NCBI RefSeq assembly: GCF_001685355.1
Contig: NZ_CP016438.1
Span: forward strand, 8,060,001 to 8,124,000
Direction: 5' to 3'
Length of the DNA stretch: 64,000 nt
DNA from: Streptomyces lincolnensis
Lineage (GTDB): Bacteria; Actinomycetota; Actinomycetes; Streptomycetales; Streptomycetaceae
Under the pieces are notes generated by a model, which worked only from the letters and a program-made list of their open reading frames with translations, searched no databases and had not been told where the DNA came from. Below, one piece after another: positions 35,965-44,449 of the stretch. A program made the translations under genes and the position numbers. Each line of letters starts with the position of its first letter. The stretch's first letter is position 1.

Positions 35965-36804
35965 TCAGCGGGACAGCCAGTCGAAGGCCTCGGAACTCGG
36001 GCGGTCGCCCGGCTTGTACTCCAGGCCCACCCAGCCGTCGTAACCGGTCTTCCCGAGCTGGTCGAGGAGGTCGTCGAGCGGCAGTGAGCCGGTGCCGGGC
36101 GCGCCGCGTCCGGGGTTGTCGGCGATCTGCACATGGCCGGTCTTCGGGGCGTACTCCTCGATCACCGCCGGCAGGTCCTCGCCGTTCATGGACAGGTGGT
36201 AGAGGTCCATCAGGAAGCGCGCGTTGCCGAGGCCCGTCGCGGCGTTGACCTTGTCGACGACACCCACCGCGGCGGGCGCGCTCACCAGCGGGTACAGCGG
36301 CGACTCGGGCTTGTTGAGGGCCTCGATCAGCAGGATCGCGCCGATCCGGTCGGCCGCGCGGGCCGCCAGCACCAGGTTCTCCAGCGCGAGCGCGTCCTGC
36401 TCGGCCGGGTCCACGCCCTCGACGCGATTGCCGTACAGGGCGTTGAGGGCCGTGGTGCCGAGCGACTCGGCGAAGCCGGCGGCCACGTCGATGTTGGCGC
36501 GGAACCGCTCCGACTCCTCGCCCGGGATCGACAGCGCGCCCCGGTCGGGGCCCGGCAGCCGCCCGGCGTAGAAGTTCAGGCCCGTGAGCCGGACGCCGGC
36601 GTCCTCGATCGCCTTCTTCAGGGCGTCGAGCTCGGACCGCTCGGGGGTGGGGGTGTCGACCCAGGGCCACCACAGCTCGACCGCGGTGAAGCCCGCCGCG
36701 GCGGCGGCCGCGGGGCGCTCCAGGAGCGGGAGTTCCGTGAAGAGGATCGACAGGTTGACGTTGAAGCGCTGCTCTGCGGCTGAGCCCGTTCCAGAAGCCG
36801 GCAT
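35965..36804 (-). CDS. hyi: Hydroxypyruvate isomerase family protein
   Basis: The 279-residue TIM-barrel (xylose isomerase-like) starts at ATG 36804, supported by AAGGGAGCG upstream; longer starts run into the operator dyads. Motifs include NVNLSILFTELPLLERPAAA, LNFYAGRLPGPDRG, LLIEALNKPESPLYPL with the catalytic Glu, and GHVQIADNPGRGAPGTG. It interconverts hydroxypyruvate and tartronate semialdehyde. It forms an operon with glxR and shares the 15-bp tandem dyads with gcl, so both units probably respond to the same regulator of glyoxylate or allantoin metabolism. Confidence 0.92.
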   Translation of the reverse strand: MPASGTGSAAEQRFNVNLSILFTELPLLERPAAAAAAGFTAVELWWPWVDTPTPERSELDALKKAIEDAGVRLTGLNFYAGRLPGPDRGALSIPGEESERFRANIDVAAGFAESLGTTALNALYGNRVEGVDPAEQDALALENLVLAARAADRIGAILLIEALNKPESPLYPLVSAPAAVGVVDKVNAATGLGNARFLMDLYHLSMNGEDLPAVIEEYAPKTGHVQIADNPGRGAPGTGSLPLDDLLDQLGKTGYDGWVGLEYKPGDRPSSEAFDWLSR

Positions 36805-36834
36805 GTCGCGGGCGCTCCCTTCCATGTCGAGCAT

Positions 36835-36870
36835 TTCCGTATGGTGGAAATTAGTTTCTGCTTATTGGAA
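36835..36870. promoter_or_regulatory. Tandem operator dyads at hyi
   Basis: TTCCGTATGGTGGAA (36835-36849) and TTCTGCTTATTGGAA (36856-36870) start 21 bp apart, the same register as at gcl. On the minus strand a TTGACA -35 (36899-36894) and a CAATCT -10 (36875-36870) place the start within the first dyad, so binding would block hyi-glxR transcription. Confidence 0.65.
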
Positions 36871-36935
36871 GATTGCCGTCGGGTGCCGGAGCTTGTCAAG
36901 AGGGCCCGGCGGAAAACGACACAGCGGGTTAGGTT

Positions 36936-37193
36936 GTGCCCGTGCGATTGAGAGTGGAGTTCACGACCGAGCCCTTCGATCTCGACGAGGCCCCCGCGCA
37001 CGCGCTGGTGGCCCGCGAGGTCATCGCGGCGGCCGAGCTCGACGCGGTGGACGTCGGCCCCTTCGGCAACACGGCGGAAGGGGGCGCCGACGCGGTGCTC
37101 GACGCCGTGGACGCCCTGCTGCGCAGGACCCTGGAGTCCGGCGCCACCCGGATCACGCTCCAGGTCAACGTGATCGGGGAGGGCGGCGCGTGA
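36936..37193 (+). CDS. Small hypothetical protein coupled to HTH gene
   Basis: The 85-residue alpha/beta product starts at GTG 36936; GTG 36942 is possible. Sequence features are VEFTTEPFDLDEAPAHALVA, an Ala/Glu-rich helix pair and a terminal beta-strand ATRITLQVNVIGEG. No family is recognised; the pattern suggests a small ferredoxin-like or YkoF-like fold. The stop overlaps the next start (GTGA), so it is translationally coupled to the helix-turn-helix protein. It probably participates in the same regulatory unit, beside purine catabolism genes. Confidence 0.65.
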   Translation: MPVRLRVEFTTEPFDLDEAPAHALVAREVIAAAELDAVDVGPFGNTAEGGADAVLDAVDALLRRTLESGATRITLQVNVIGEGGA

Positions 37194-37558
37194 CCGGTAC
37201 CGGGGACGAGCCCTTCATCGCGGCCGTGAAGCCGCTGGTCGACGCCATGGGCGGCGAGATGCTCCCGCCGGACGAGGCCGGCCCCGACGATGTCGTGCTC
37301 GCCTGGGAGGGGGTCGACGTCGTCGCCGTACGGCTGCCGCAGCTCGCGGACTCCCTCGATCACATCCTGGCCGCCATGGAGCGCAGGAAGGGCAAACCCC
37401 TCGCCGACCTGGACCGCAAGGCCAAGCAGGAGGTCGTACGGATACTTGAGGCGCGTGGCGCCTTCTCCGTACGGCACGGCGTGGAGACCGTGGCGGGAGC
37501 CCTCGGGGTCAGCCGCTTCACGGTCTACAACTACCTCAACCGCGAGAAAGAGGCCTGA
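37190..37558 (+). CDS. Small helix-turn-helix domain protein
   Basis: The 122-residue product starts at GTG 37190, inside the stop of the previous gene. Residues 1-60 form an acidic domain (LPPDEAGPDDVVLAWEGVDV). The C-terminal part contains DRKAKQEVVRILEARGAFSV and a clear HTH (ETVAGALGVSRFTVYNYLNR) of the Fis/PuuR-like type. It likely acts as a transcription factor with the small coupled protein. Its place directly before uraD, pucM and uricase genes suggests a role in purine degradation, but this is inference. Confidence 0.75.
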   Translation: MTGTGDEPFIAAVKPLVDAMGGEMLPPDEAGPDDVVLAWEGVDVVAVRLPQLADSLDHILAAMERRKGKPLADLDRKAKQEVVRILEARGAFSVRHGVETVAGALGVSRFTVYNYLNREKEA

Positions 37559-37615
37559 GCGTCTCCCGGGGTGGCGGGGTGGGGCGGGTTCCCGGGTTCC
37601 CGTAACCCGGAATTT

Positions 37616-37656
37616 TCAACAAAGTGTTGACGTGATGTCGCGTGGGGGCGTTAGCT
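37616..37656 (+). promoter_or_regulatory. uraD promoter with dyad operator, leaderless start
   Basis: The dyad TCAACAAAGTGTTGA (37616-37630) overlaps a -35-like TTGACG (37627-37632). A -10-like TTAGCT (37651-37656) follows at 18 bp and predicts initiation at the GTG start of uraD (37664), i.e. a leaderless message. No Shine-Dalgarno is present, in agreement. Confidence 0.5.
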
Positions 37657-37663
37657 GACTCCC

Positions 37664-38173
37664 GTGACCCCGACATCCACGTCCCCTGGCCTGGCCCGGT
37701 TCAACGCCCTGGAGGAGCACGCGGCCCGCGCGGTCCTCCAGGAGGTGTGCGCCTCCACGACGTGGGCCCGGCGCCTGCTCGCCGCCCGCCCCTACGCGAC
37801 GGCTGAGGACCTCTACGCCGCCGGCGACGCCGCCATGGCCGACCTGACCGCCGGCGACCTCGCCGAGGCGATGGCCGGACACCCGCCGATCGGCCGACCC
37901 AAGCCCGGCGACCCGACCTCCGCCCGCGAGCAGCGCGGCATGGCCGGTGCCTCCGAGGAACTCAGGGCGGAACTGCTCGAACTGAACCTGGCGTACCAGG
38001 AGAGGTTCGGCCATGTCTTCCTGATCTGCGCGACCGGCCGCACCGGCGAGCAGATGCGGGACGCGGTCAAGGAGCGGATCGGCAACCCGCCCGAGCGGGA
38101 ACGCGAGATCGTCCGCACCGAGCTGGGCAAGATCAACCGTATCCGGCTCGCCCGTATCGTCGAAGAGGACTGA
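37664..38173 (+). CDS. uraD: 2-oxo-4-hydroxy-4-carboxy-5-ureidoimidazoline decarboxylase
   Basis: The 169-residue helical protein starts at GTG 37664. It catalyses stereospecific decarboxylation of OHCU to S-allantoin, the last step of urate oxidation. Signature features: FNALEEHAARAVLQEVCAST, AMAGHPPIGRPKPGD with the catalytic His in GHPPIG, the ARGEQxG-like ASEELRAELLELNLAYQERF, and FGHVFLICATGRT. It is followed after 5 nt by the HIU hydrolase gene and then urate oxidase, giving all three uricolytic steps in one operon. Confidence 0.93.
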   Translation: MTPTSTSPGLARFNALEEHAARAVLQEVCASTTWARRLLAARPYATAEDLYAAGDAAMADLTAGDLAEAMAGHPPIGRPKPGDPTSAREQRGMAGASEELRAELLELNLAYQERFGHVFLICATGRTGEQMRDAVKERIGNPPEREREIVRTELGKINRIRLARIVEED

Positions 38174-38178
38174 GCGCC

Positions 38179-38598
38179 ATGAGCACGAGCACCGCCGCCT
38201 CGCCGATCAGTTCGGTGTCCACGCACATCCTGGACACCAGCATCGGCCGCCCCGCCGAGGGCGTCGCCGTCCGGCTCGCGGCCCGCTGTGGCCGGGACGC
38301 GGACTGGCGGGCGCTCGGCGGCAGCGCGACCGACGCGGACGGGCGGTGCAAGGACCTGCCGGCCCTGCCGGAGGGCACCACACACGTACGGCTCGACTTC
38401 GCGGTGGAGCCGTATTTCGAGAACAAGTTCGACAACAAGAAGGCCGATGCGCAGCAGGACGCCCCCGCGAATCGGGACAGCGGTGCCGGTGCGTTCTTCC
38501 CGGAGGTGGCGATCACGTTCGCCGTCGCGCCGGGCGAGCACTACCACGTACCGCTGCTGCTCAACCCGTTCGGCTACTCCGTATACCGAGGGAGTTAG
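38179..38598 (+). CDS. pucM: 5-hydroxyisourate hydrolase
   Basis: The 139-residue transthyretin-like protein starts at ATG 38179. It hydrolyses 5-hydroxyisourate to OHCU. The diagnostic N-terminal STHILDTSIGRPAEGV (active-site His) and C-terminal PFGYSVYRGS (YRGS signature) are both present. An extended loop around residues 85-105 (ENKFDNKKADAQQDAPANRD) is longer than in enteric homologues. The stop (TAG) falls just before the uricase start, and spacing of 1 nt indicates translational coupling. Confidence 0.94.
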   Translation: MSTSTAASPISSVSTHILDTSIGRPAEGVAVRLAARCGRDADWRALGGSATDADGRCKDLPALPEGTTHVRLDFAVEPYFENKFDNKKADAQQDAPANRDSGAGAFFPEVAITFAVAPGEHYHVPLLLNPFGYSVYRGS

Positions 38599-38599
38599 C

Positions 38600-39502
38600 A
38601 TGCCCATCCTGGGCCAGAACCAGTACGGCAAGGCCGAGAACCGAGTCGTCAAGATCACGCGGGACGGCGCCACCCACCACATCAAGGACCTGAACGTCTC
38701 CGTGTCGCTGAGCGGCGACATGGACGAGGTCCACTACTCCGGCTCCAACGCCCATGTCCTGCCGACCGACACCACCAAGAACACGGTGTACGCGTTCGCC
38801 AAGGAGCACGGCATCGAGTCCGCCGAGCAGTTCGGCATCCACCTCGCCCGCCACTTCGTCACCTCGCAGGAGCCGATCAGGACCGCGCGGATCCGCATCG
38901 AGGAGTACGGCTGGGAGCGGATCGAGCACACCCGTCAGGGCGCGCACTCCTTCGTCCGCAAGGGCCAGGAGACGCGGCTCACGCAGATCACGTACGACGG
39001 CTCGGCGTGGGAGGTCGTCTCCGGGCTCAAGGACCTGACCGTCATGAACTCGACCGACTCCGAGTTCTGGGGCTACGTCAAGGACAAGTACACGACCCTG
39101 CCCGAGGCCTACGACCGCATCCTGGCCACCGAGGTCTCCGCCCGCTGGCGCTTCAACTGGACCGACGACGAGCGGGAGACGCCCGACTGGGAGGAGTCCT
39201 ACGAGCAGGTGAGGAAGCACCTGCTCCAGGCCTTCGCCGAGACGTACTCCCTCTCGCTCCAGCAGACCCTGTACCAGATGGGCGCGCGGATCATCGACCA
39301 CCGCGACGAGATCGACGAGGTCCGCTTCTCGCTGCCGAACAAGCACCACTTCCTGGTGGACCTGGAGCCGTTCGGCCTGAAGAACGCCACCGAGGACGGT
39401 GCCGTCTACTTCGCGGCCGACCGGCCCTACGGCCTGATCGAGGCCACCGTCCTCCGGGACGGCGTCGAGCCGCGGATCCCGGTGGACCTCACCAACCTGT
39501 AG
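38600..39502 (+). CDS. pucL: Urate oxidase (factor-independent uricase)
   Basis: The 300-residue product starts at ATG 38600 (GAGGGAG upstream). The T-fold duplicates are visible: ENRVVKITRDGATHHIKDLN, then NTVYAFAKEHGIESAEQFG, NSTDSEFWGYVKDKYTTL, and near the C-terminus LPNKHHFLVDLEPFGLKN. The catalytic Thr-Lys-His triad is represented by PTDTTKNTVYAF and the NKHHF motif. It converts urate and O2 to 5-hydroxyisourate and H2O2 without a cofactor. It is the third gene of the uricolytic operon, followed by an amidohydrolase. Confidence 0.95.
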   Translation: MPILGQNQYGKAENRVVKITRDGATHHIKDLNVSVSLSGDMDEVHYSGSNAHVLPTDTTKNTVYAFAKEHGIESAEQFGIHLARHFVTSQEPIRTARIRIEEYGWERIEHTRQGAHSFVRKGQETRLTQITYDGSAWEVVSGLKDLTVMNSTDSEFWGYVKDKYTTLPEAYDRILATEVSARWRFNWTDDERETPDWEESYEQVRKHLLQAFAETYSLSLQQTLYQMGARIIDHRDEIDEVRFSLPNKHHFLVDLEPFGLKNATEDGAVYFAADRPYGLIEATVLRDGVEPRIPVDLTNL

Positions 39503-39606
39503 CAACCCCATCTCGGCACCCGCGGCCGGCAGCGAGGCCTGCCGGCCGCGGCACTCAAACTCCCGGGGTCCTGCCGTGCCCTCACCTCCAGCGCAAAGGA
39601 CGAACC

Positions 39607-40983
39607 ATGGCAGCAGACCGGCGCATCGTCATCGAGAACTGTTCGATCGCGACCGTGGACGCCCACGACACGGAACACGCCTCGGGTCACGTCGTCATCG
39701 CCGGCAACCGCATCGAGTCGGTCGGGGCCGGCCGGGCTCCCGAGGGCCTTCAGGACGTCGCACGCCGTATCGACGCCACCGGCCATCTGGTGACCCCCGG
39801 CCTGGTCAACACCCACCACCACTACTACCAGTGGATCACCCGGGGCCTGGCCACCGACCACAACCTCTTCGACTGGCTGGTCGCGCTGTACCCGACCTGG
39901 GCGCGCATCGACGAGGAGATGGTCCGCGCGGCGGCCCGGGGCTCGCTCGCCATGATGGCCCGAGGCGGCGTCACCACCGCCATGGACCACCACTACGTCT
40001 TCCCGCGGGGCTCCGGCGACCTGTCCGGCGCGATCATCGGCGCCGCCCGCGACATGGGCGTCCGCTTCACCCTCGCCCGCGGCTCCATGGACCGCAGCGA
40101 GAAGGACGGCGGACTGCCGCCGGACTTCGCCGTCGAGACCCTCGAAGGCGCCCTCGCCGCCACCGAGGAGACCGTCCGACAGCACCACGACACCTCCTTC
40201 GACGCCATGACCCAGGTGGCCGTGGCGCCCTGCTCGCCGTTCTCCGTCTCCACCGAACTGCTGCGGGACGGCGCCGCGTTGGCCCGCCGGCTCGGGGTGC
40301 GGCTGCACACCCACGGCTCGGAGACCGTGGAGGAGGAGCAGTTCTGCAAGGAGCTGTTCGGCATGGGCCCCACCGACTACTTCGAGTCCACCGGCTGGCT
40401 CGGCGAGGACGTGTGGATGGCCCACTGCGTCCACATGAACGACTCCGACATCGCCGCCTTCGCCCGTACGAAGACCGGCGTGGCCCACTGCCCCTCGTCC
40501 AACGCCCGACTGGCGGCCGGCATCGCCCGCGTCCCGGACATGCTCGCCGCCGGTGTCCCGGTCGGCCTCGGCGTCGACGGCACGGCGTCCAACGAGTCCG
40601 GCGAACTCCACACCGAACTGCGCAACGCCCTCCTCATCAACCGCCTCGGCGCGCACCGCGAAGCCGCCCTGAACGCCCGCCAGGCACTGCGCCTCGGCAC
40701 CTACGGCGGCGCTCAGGTCCTCGGCCGCAGCGCCGAGATCGGCTCCCTGGAGCCGGGCAAGCTCGCCGACCTCGTCCTGTGGAAGCTCGACACGCTGGCC
40801 CACGCCTCGATCGCCGACCCCGTGACCGCGCTGGTCTTCGGCGCGGCGGCCCCGGTCACCGCCTCCTTCGTCAACGGCCGCCAGATCGTCGAGGACAACC
40901 GGCTGCTCACCGCCGACGAGGACGCGATCGCCCGCGCCACGCGCGAGGAGGCGCGGCGGCTGGCCCGGATCGCCGGTCACTGA
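39607..40983 (+). CDS. 8-oxoguanine deaminase-type amidohydrolase
   Basis: The 458-residue product starts at ATG 39607 (AAAGGA upstream). It is an amidohydrolase of the cytosine/guanine deaminase group: TPGLVNTHHHYYQWITRGLA (metal HxH), LGVRLHTHGSETVEEEQFC, WMAHCVHMNDSDI and VGLGVDGTASNESGEL. HxxE and DGTASN motifs and location next to uricase fit 8-oxoguanine deaminase, which makes urate directly from 8-oxoguanine. Guanine deaminase or another aminopurine deaminase is a less likely alternative. It belongs to the uricolytic gene run, 104 nt after uricase. Confidence 0.88.
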   Translation: MAADRRIVIENCSIATVDAHDTEHASGHVVIAGNRIESVGAGRAPEGLQDVARRIDATGHLVTPGLVNTHHHYYQWITRGLATDHNLFDWLVALYPTWARIDEEMVRAAARGSLAMMARGGVTTAMDHHYVFPRGSGDLSGAIIGAARDMGVRFTLARGSMDRSEKDGGLPPDFAVETLEGALAATEETVRQHHDTSFDAMTQVAVAPCSPFSVSTELLRDGAALARRLGVRLHTHGSETVEEEQFCKELFGMGPTDYFESTGWLGEDVWMAHCVHMNDSDIAAFARTKTGVAHCPSSNARLAAGIARVPDMLAAGVPVGLGVDGTASNESGELHTELRNALLINRLGAHREAALNARQALRLGTYGGAQVLGRSAEIGSLEPGKLADLVLWKLDTLAHASIADPVTALVFGAAAPVTASFVNGRQIVEDNRLLTADEDAIARATREEARRLARIAGH

Positions 40984-41095
40984 AGCCCGGACGCTCACCG
41001 AACTCCGTACCGCTGTACGGCACTTGAACTCCGGCGGAGAGGGACGGCTCCCCGCCGGTGGCCGTGGACCCCACAAGGGTGCACGGCGGCCGTGA

Positions 41096-41126
41096 CCGGG
41101 GCGCGCGTTGGACGCGCGCGCCCCGG
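41096..41126 (+). terminator. Terminator after the deaminase gene
   Basis: CCGGGGCGCGCG (41096-41107) and CGCGCGCCCCGG (41115-41126) form a perfect 12-bp stem with a 7-nt loop in the 235-bp gap before the permease gene. It likely separates the uricolytic operon from the permease transcript. Confidence 0.65.
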
Positions 41127-41218
41127 AACGGTCCCCGTCCTCGGTCCCGCACGACCGCGCACCACCTCCCTGAAACCCACGCCAGAGCTGCCGTGTAACC
41201 GACCGGAGGAGAGCCGCA

Positions 41219-42604
41219 GTGCCCGTACACCCAGTCGACGAGAAACTCCCCGCACTCAAGATGGCCACCACCGGCCTCCAGCACGTGGCCGCCATGTACG
41301 CGGGAGTCGTCGCCCCGCCCCTGATCGTCGGCGCGGCCATCGGCCTGTCCGGCACCGACCTCACCTTCCTCACCGGCGCCTGTCTGTTCACCGCCGGCCT
41401 CGCCACCTTCCTCCAGACGCTCGGGATCTGGAACATCGGCGCCCGGCTGCCCTTCGTCAACGGCGTCACGTTCGCCGGTGTCGCCCCCATGACCGCGATC
41501 GTGGCCTCCGCCGACGACAAGTCCGACGCCCTGCCGGTCATCTTCGGCGCGGTGATCGTGGCCGGACTCCTGGGCTTTCTCGCCGCCCCCTTCTTCAGCA
41601 AGGCGATCCGCTTCTTCCCGCCGGTGGTCACCGGCACCGTCATCACCCTGATCGGTGTCTCGCTCCTGCCGGTCGCCTTCGGCTGGGCGCAGGGGCCCGA
41701 CCCGGCGGCGCGGGACTACGGCTCGACGACCAACCTGGGCCTGGCGGCGGCGACCCTCCTGATCGTGCTGCTCCTGCGCCGCTTCACCCGGGGCTTCGTC
41801 AAACAGGTCGCGGTCCTGCTGGGCCTGGTGGCCGGCACACTCCTCGCGATCCCCTTCGGGGCGACGGACTTCGGCCCGGTCACCGACGCGGCCGTCCTCG
41901 GCTTCCCGACCCCGTTCCACTTCGGCGCGCCGCAGTTCCAGCTCGCGGCGATCGTCTCGCTCTGCGTGGTGATGGTGGTCTCCATGACCGAATCGACGGC
42001 CGACATGCTGGCCCTGGGCGAGATAGTCGAGCGTCCGGCCGACGAGAGGACCATCGCGGCGGGTCTGCGCGCCGACACCCTCGGCTCCGCGCTCAGCCCC
42101 CTGTTCAACGGCTTCATGTGCAGCGCCTTCGCCCAGAACATCGGCCTGGTGGCGATGACGAGGATCCGCAGCCGCTACGTCGTCGCCACCGGCGGCGCCT
42201 TCCTGGTCCTGATGGGCCTGTGCCCCGTCGCCGCCTCCCTCATCGCGGTCGTCCCACGCCCCGTCCTCGGCGGCGCCGGCATCGTCCTCTTCGGCTCGGT
42301 CGCCGCCAGCGGCATCCAGACCCTCGTCCGCGCCGGCCTCGACAAGGACAACAACGTCCTCATCGTCGCCGTCTCCCTCGCCGTCGGCATCATCCCCATC
42401 ACCGCGCCGGAGTTCTACCACGCCTTCCCGGAGACCGCGAAGATCGTCCTCGACTCCGGAATCTCCACGGGCTGCGTGGCGGCGGTCCTGCTCAACCTCG
42501 TCTTCAACCACCTCGGCACGGGCCGCGACGCCGACGAGGTGACCTCACCCATGGATCCGGAGGTGGCGGGCTTGGGCGGGTCGGGGGCGGCCGCGGCGCA
42601 CTGA
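41219..42604 (+). CDS. NCS2 family xanthine/urate permease
   Basis: The 461-residue product starts at GTG 41219 with GGAGGAG upstream. It is a nucleobase-ascorbate transporter of the NCS2 family with about 12-14 helices. Motifs include ATTGLQHVAAMYAGVVAPPL at the N-terminus, the NAT motif region near SALSPLFNGFMCSAFAQNIG (QNxG) and QH in GLQHVAAM. The acidic residue in STADMLALGEIV is typical. It likely imports urate, xanthine or uracil with protons; location after uricase genes favours urate or xanthine. It is convergent with the AraC gene, stops only 2 nt apart. Confidence 0.9.
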   Translation: MPVHPVDEKLPALKMATTGLQHVAAMYAGVVAPPLIVGAAIGLSGTDLTFLTGACLFTAGLATFLQTLGIWNIGARLPFVNGVTFAGVAPMTAIVASADDKSDALPVIFGAVIVAGLLGFLAAPFFSKAIRFFPPVVTGTVITLIGVSLLPVAFGWAQGPDPAARDYGSTTNLGLAAATLLIVLLLRRFTRGFVKQVAVLLGLVAGTLLAIPFGATDFGPVTDAAVLGFPTPFHFGAPQFQLAAIVSLCVVMVVSMTESTADMLALGEIVERPADERTIAAGLRADTLGSALSPLFNGFMCSAFAQNIGLVAMTRIRSRYVVATGGAFLVLMGLCPVAASLIAVVPRPVLGGAGIVLFGSVAASGIQTLVRAGLDKDNNVLIVAVSLAVGIIPITAPEFYHAFPETAKIVLDSGISTGCVAAVLLNLVFNHLGTGRDADEVTSPMDPEVAGLGGSGAAAAH

Positions 42605-42606
42605 CG

Positions 42607-43404
42607 TCAGCGCCGCCGGAACGCCTGGCAGGGCCGGGCCTCCGGCAGGCGGCCGGTGAAGAAGGAGCGGGGCGGGACGCCCATCAGGGTGCGGAAGTCG
42701 TACGTCATGTGGGACTGGTCGTAGTAGCCGATGGCCGCGGCCAGTTCCGCCCAGGGGGCCTCGGCCGCGTGGTGGAGGACATGGCGTACGCGGTCGATGC
42801 GGGCGTAGTGCTTGGGGGAGAGGCCGACGCCCTCGCTGAAGAGGTTGCGCAACTGCCGCTCACTGACGGCCAGTTCGCGGGCGACATGTGTCACCTGGGC
42901 CGGTGCGCGCCCCGGACGGGTGGACAGGGCGGCAGTGGCGGACCGCAGCAGTTGGATGCGGGAGCGGTCGGCGGCCGGATGGGGTGGCAGTAGCTCCGCG
43001 AGACGAGCCGGCATCTCCTCCGGTGCCACGTCCACCAGTTCGGCAGCGAGGCGGCGGGCCGTGCCGGCCGGCAACTCGCGGAGGGGGACGACCTGTCCGG
43101 CGAGGTCCGCCGCCCGGGCGCCGAGCAGCGGACGGACCGAGCCCGGCCCCAGACGCATCTGGACGCAGGACACCACCCGCTTCTCCCCTTCCGCGTGATA
43201 CGAGGCGCGGGTGCGCGGGCCGACGACCAGGGTGTCGCGACGGCCGTCGTCCTCCACCCGTACGACCAACTTCGTCGCGGTGTCCGGGACATGGGTGAAG
43301 GCGTTCGGCAACTCGCCCTCGGCGGACACCGATGCGATGTCGGTGATCCAGGGGCGCAGAGTGTCGGGCACCGGCAGGGTGCGCTCGTCGAGGGCGTCGG
43401 TCAC
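42607..43404 (-). CDS. AraC family transcriptional regulator
   Basis: The 265-residue product is read from GTG 43404, with a weak and close Shine-Dalgarno; the exact start is uncertain. The N-terminal domain (1-150) resembles the DUF6597 cupin-like sensor (PDTLRPWITDIASVSAEGEL). The C-terminal AraC double HTH is clear: VARELAVSERQLRNLFSEGV, then GLSPKHYARIDRVRHVLHHA, AIGYYDQSHMTYDFRTLMGV and PPRSFF. It is divergent from the NmrA-family gene (96 bp between starts), the likely target. Confidence 0.87.
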   Translation of the reverse strand: MTDALDERTLPVPDTLRPWITDIASVSAEGELPNAFTHVPDTATKLVVRVEDDGRRDTLVVGPRTRASYHAEGEKRVVSCVQMRLGPGSVRPLLGARAADLAGQVVPLRELPAGTARRLAAELVDVAPEEMPARLAELLPPHPAADRSRIQLLRSATAALSTRPGRAPAQVTHVARELAVSERQLRNLFSEGVGLSPKHYARIDRVRHVLHHAAEAPWAELAAAIGYYDQSHMTYDFRTLMGVPPRSFFTGRLPEARPCQAFRRR

Positions 43405-43500
43405 TCTCCCACGGTAAGCGCGCCGCCCGCCCGTACGGCGGCTCCGACCGTGCCGGAATCTCCTAGAGACCGAGGGCGGCCGCCCGGCACCGTGGTCGCC

Positions 43501-44352
43501 ATGATCCTGGTGACGGGTGCCACGGGCACCATTGGCAGTGAAGTCGTACGACAGCTCGCGGCGCGCGGCGACAAGGTGCGCGCCCTGACCCGCGACCCGG
43601 CCGGGGCCCGGGTACCGCACGGCGTGGAGGTGGTGCGCGGGGACTACCTCGACCCGGGCTCGCTGGAAGCGGCGCTGTCCGGAGTGACGGCCGCGTTTCT
43701 GGTGGGTGTTCCCGGCCCCGGTACCCGCCACGACGCGGACCTGGTGGCGGCGGTGCGGGCGGCGGGCGTACCCCGTCTGGTGAAGCTCTCCGCGATCGGC
43801 ACCGGGGACCCGGATCTGGGGCCGACCGCCTCCTGGCACGTCGAGGGGGAACGTGCCGTTCGGGACAGCGGGGCGGAGTGGACGATCCTGCGGCCCTCGT
43901 CGTTCGCCTCGAACACCCTCAGCTGGGCGGACGCGATCCGCGCGGGTGAACCTGTGCCGAACCTGACCGGCGACGGGCCCCAGGGCGTGGTCGATCCGCG
44001 TGATGTGTCCGAGGTGGCGGTGCGCGCCCTCGTCGAGGAGCGGCACGCTGGGGAGACGTACACGCTGACCGGACCGGAGACGATCAGCGTCCCCGGCCAG
44101 GCCGCCGTGCTCTCCGAGATCCTCGGCCGCCCTCTCACGGCGCGTGACCTCTCGGCGGAGGAGATCCGGGAGTACGCGCTCGGGTGGGGCATGGGCGATG
44201 AGGCGGCCGACGGTCTCCTCGTGGCCACCGCCTTCGTCCGCCGGGGCGGCAACGCCGTCGTCACCCCCGCCGTGCCGGACATCCTCGGCCGCCCGGCGCG
44301 GACGTATCGGGAGTGGGCGCGGGACCACAAGGGGATGTTCGGGGAGGCATGA
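43501..44352 (+). CDS. NmrA-like NAD(P)H-binding protein
   Basis: The 283-residue atypical short-chain dehydrogenase starts at ATG 43501. The Rossmann motif MILVTGATGTIGSEVVRQLA is followed by RALTRDPAGARVPHGVEVV and a C-terminal domain of the NmrA type. The Tyr-x3-Lys catalytic pair of classical SDRs is absent, consistent with redox-sensing or quinone-reductase-like members. It is divergent from the AraC regulator. A hairpin at 44371-44404 ends it. Confidence 0.85.
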   Translation: MILVTGATGTIGSEVVRQLAARGDKVRALTRDPAGARVPHGVEVVRGDYLDPGSLEAALSGVTAAFLVGVPGPGTRHDADLVAAVRAAGVPRLVKLSAIGTGDPDLGPTASWHVEGERAVRDSGAEWTILRPSSFASNTLSWADAIRAGEPVPNLTGDGPQGVVDPRDVSEVAVRALVEERHAGETYTLTGPETISVPGQAAVLSEILGRPLTARDLSAEEIREYALGWGMGDEAADGLLVATAFVRRGGNAVVTPAVPDILGRPARTYREWARDHKGMFGEA

Positions 44353-44370
44353 GGGGAGTCGCCGCCGCAG

Positions 44371-44404
44371 GGGAGCCGCGGAGGGAAACACCCCCGCGGC
44401 TCCC
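44371..44404. terminator. Bidirectional terminator hairpin
   Basis: GGGAGCCGCGG (44371-44381) and CCGCGGCTCCC (44394-44404) form a perfect 11-bp stem with a 12-nt loop between the convergent NmrA (stop 44352) and MFS (stop 44450) genes. Confidence 0.75.
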
Positions 44405-44449
44405 GCAGCCCCCCGTGTGAGTCCGGCCCGCAGGGCTCACCACCCCGCG

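Noticed and set aside
39427..41646. Long minus-strand frame spanning the deaminase and the start of the permease
   Set aside because: It is antisense to two confidently assigned genes and has low-complexity Gly/Val/Arg/Asp-rich translation, typical of a mirror frame.
42607..44391. 594-codon minus-strand reading including the AraC gene
   Set aside because: Only the part after GTG 43404 has AraC features; the upstream part is antisense to the NmrA gene.
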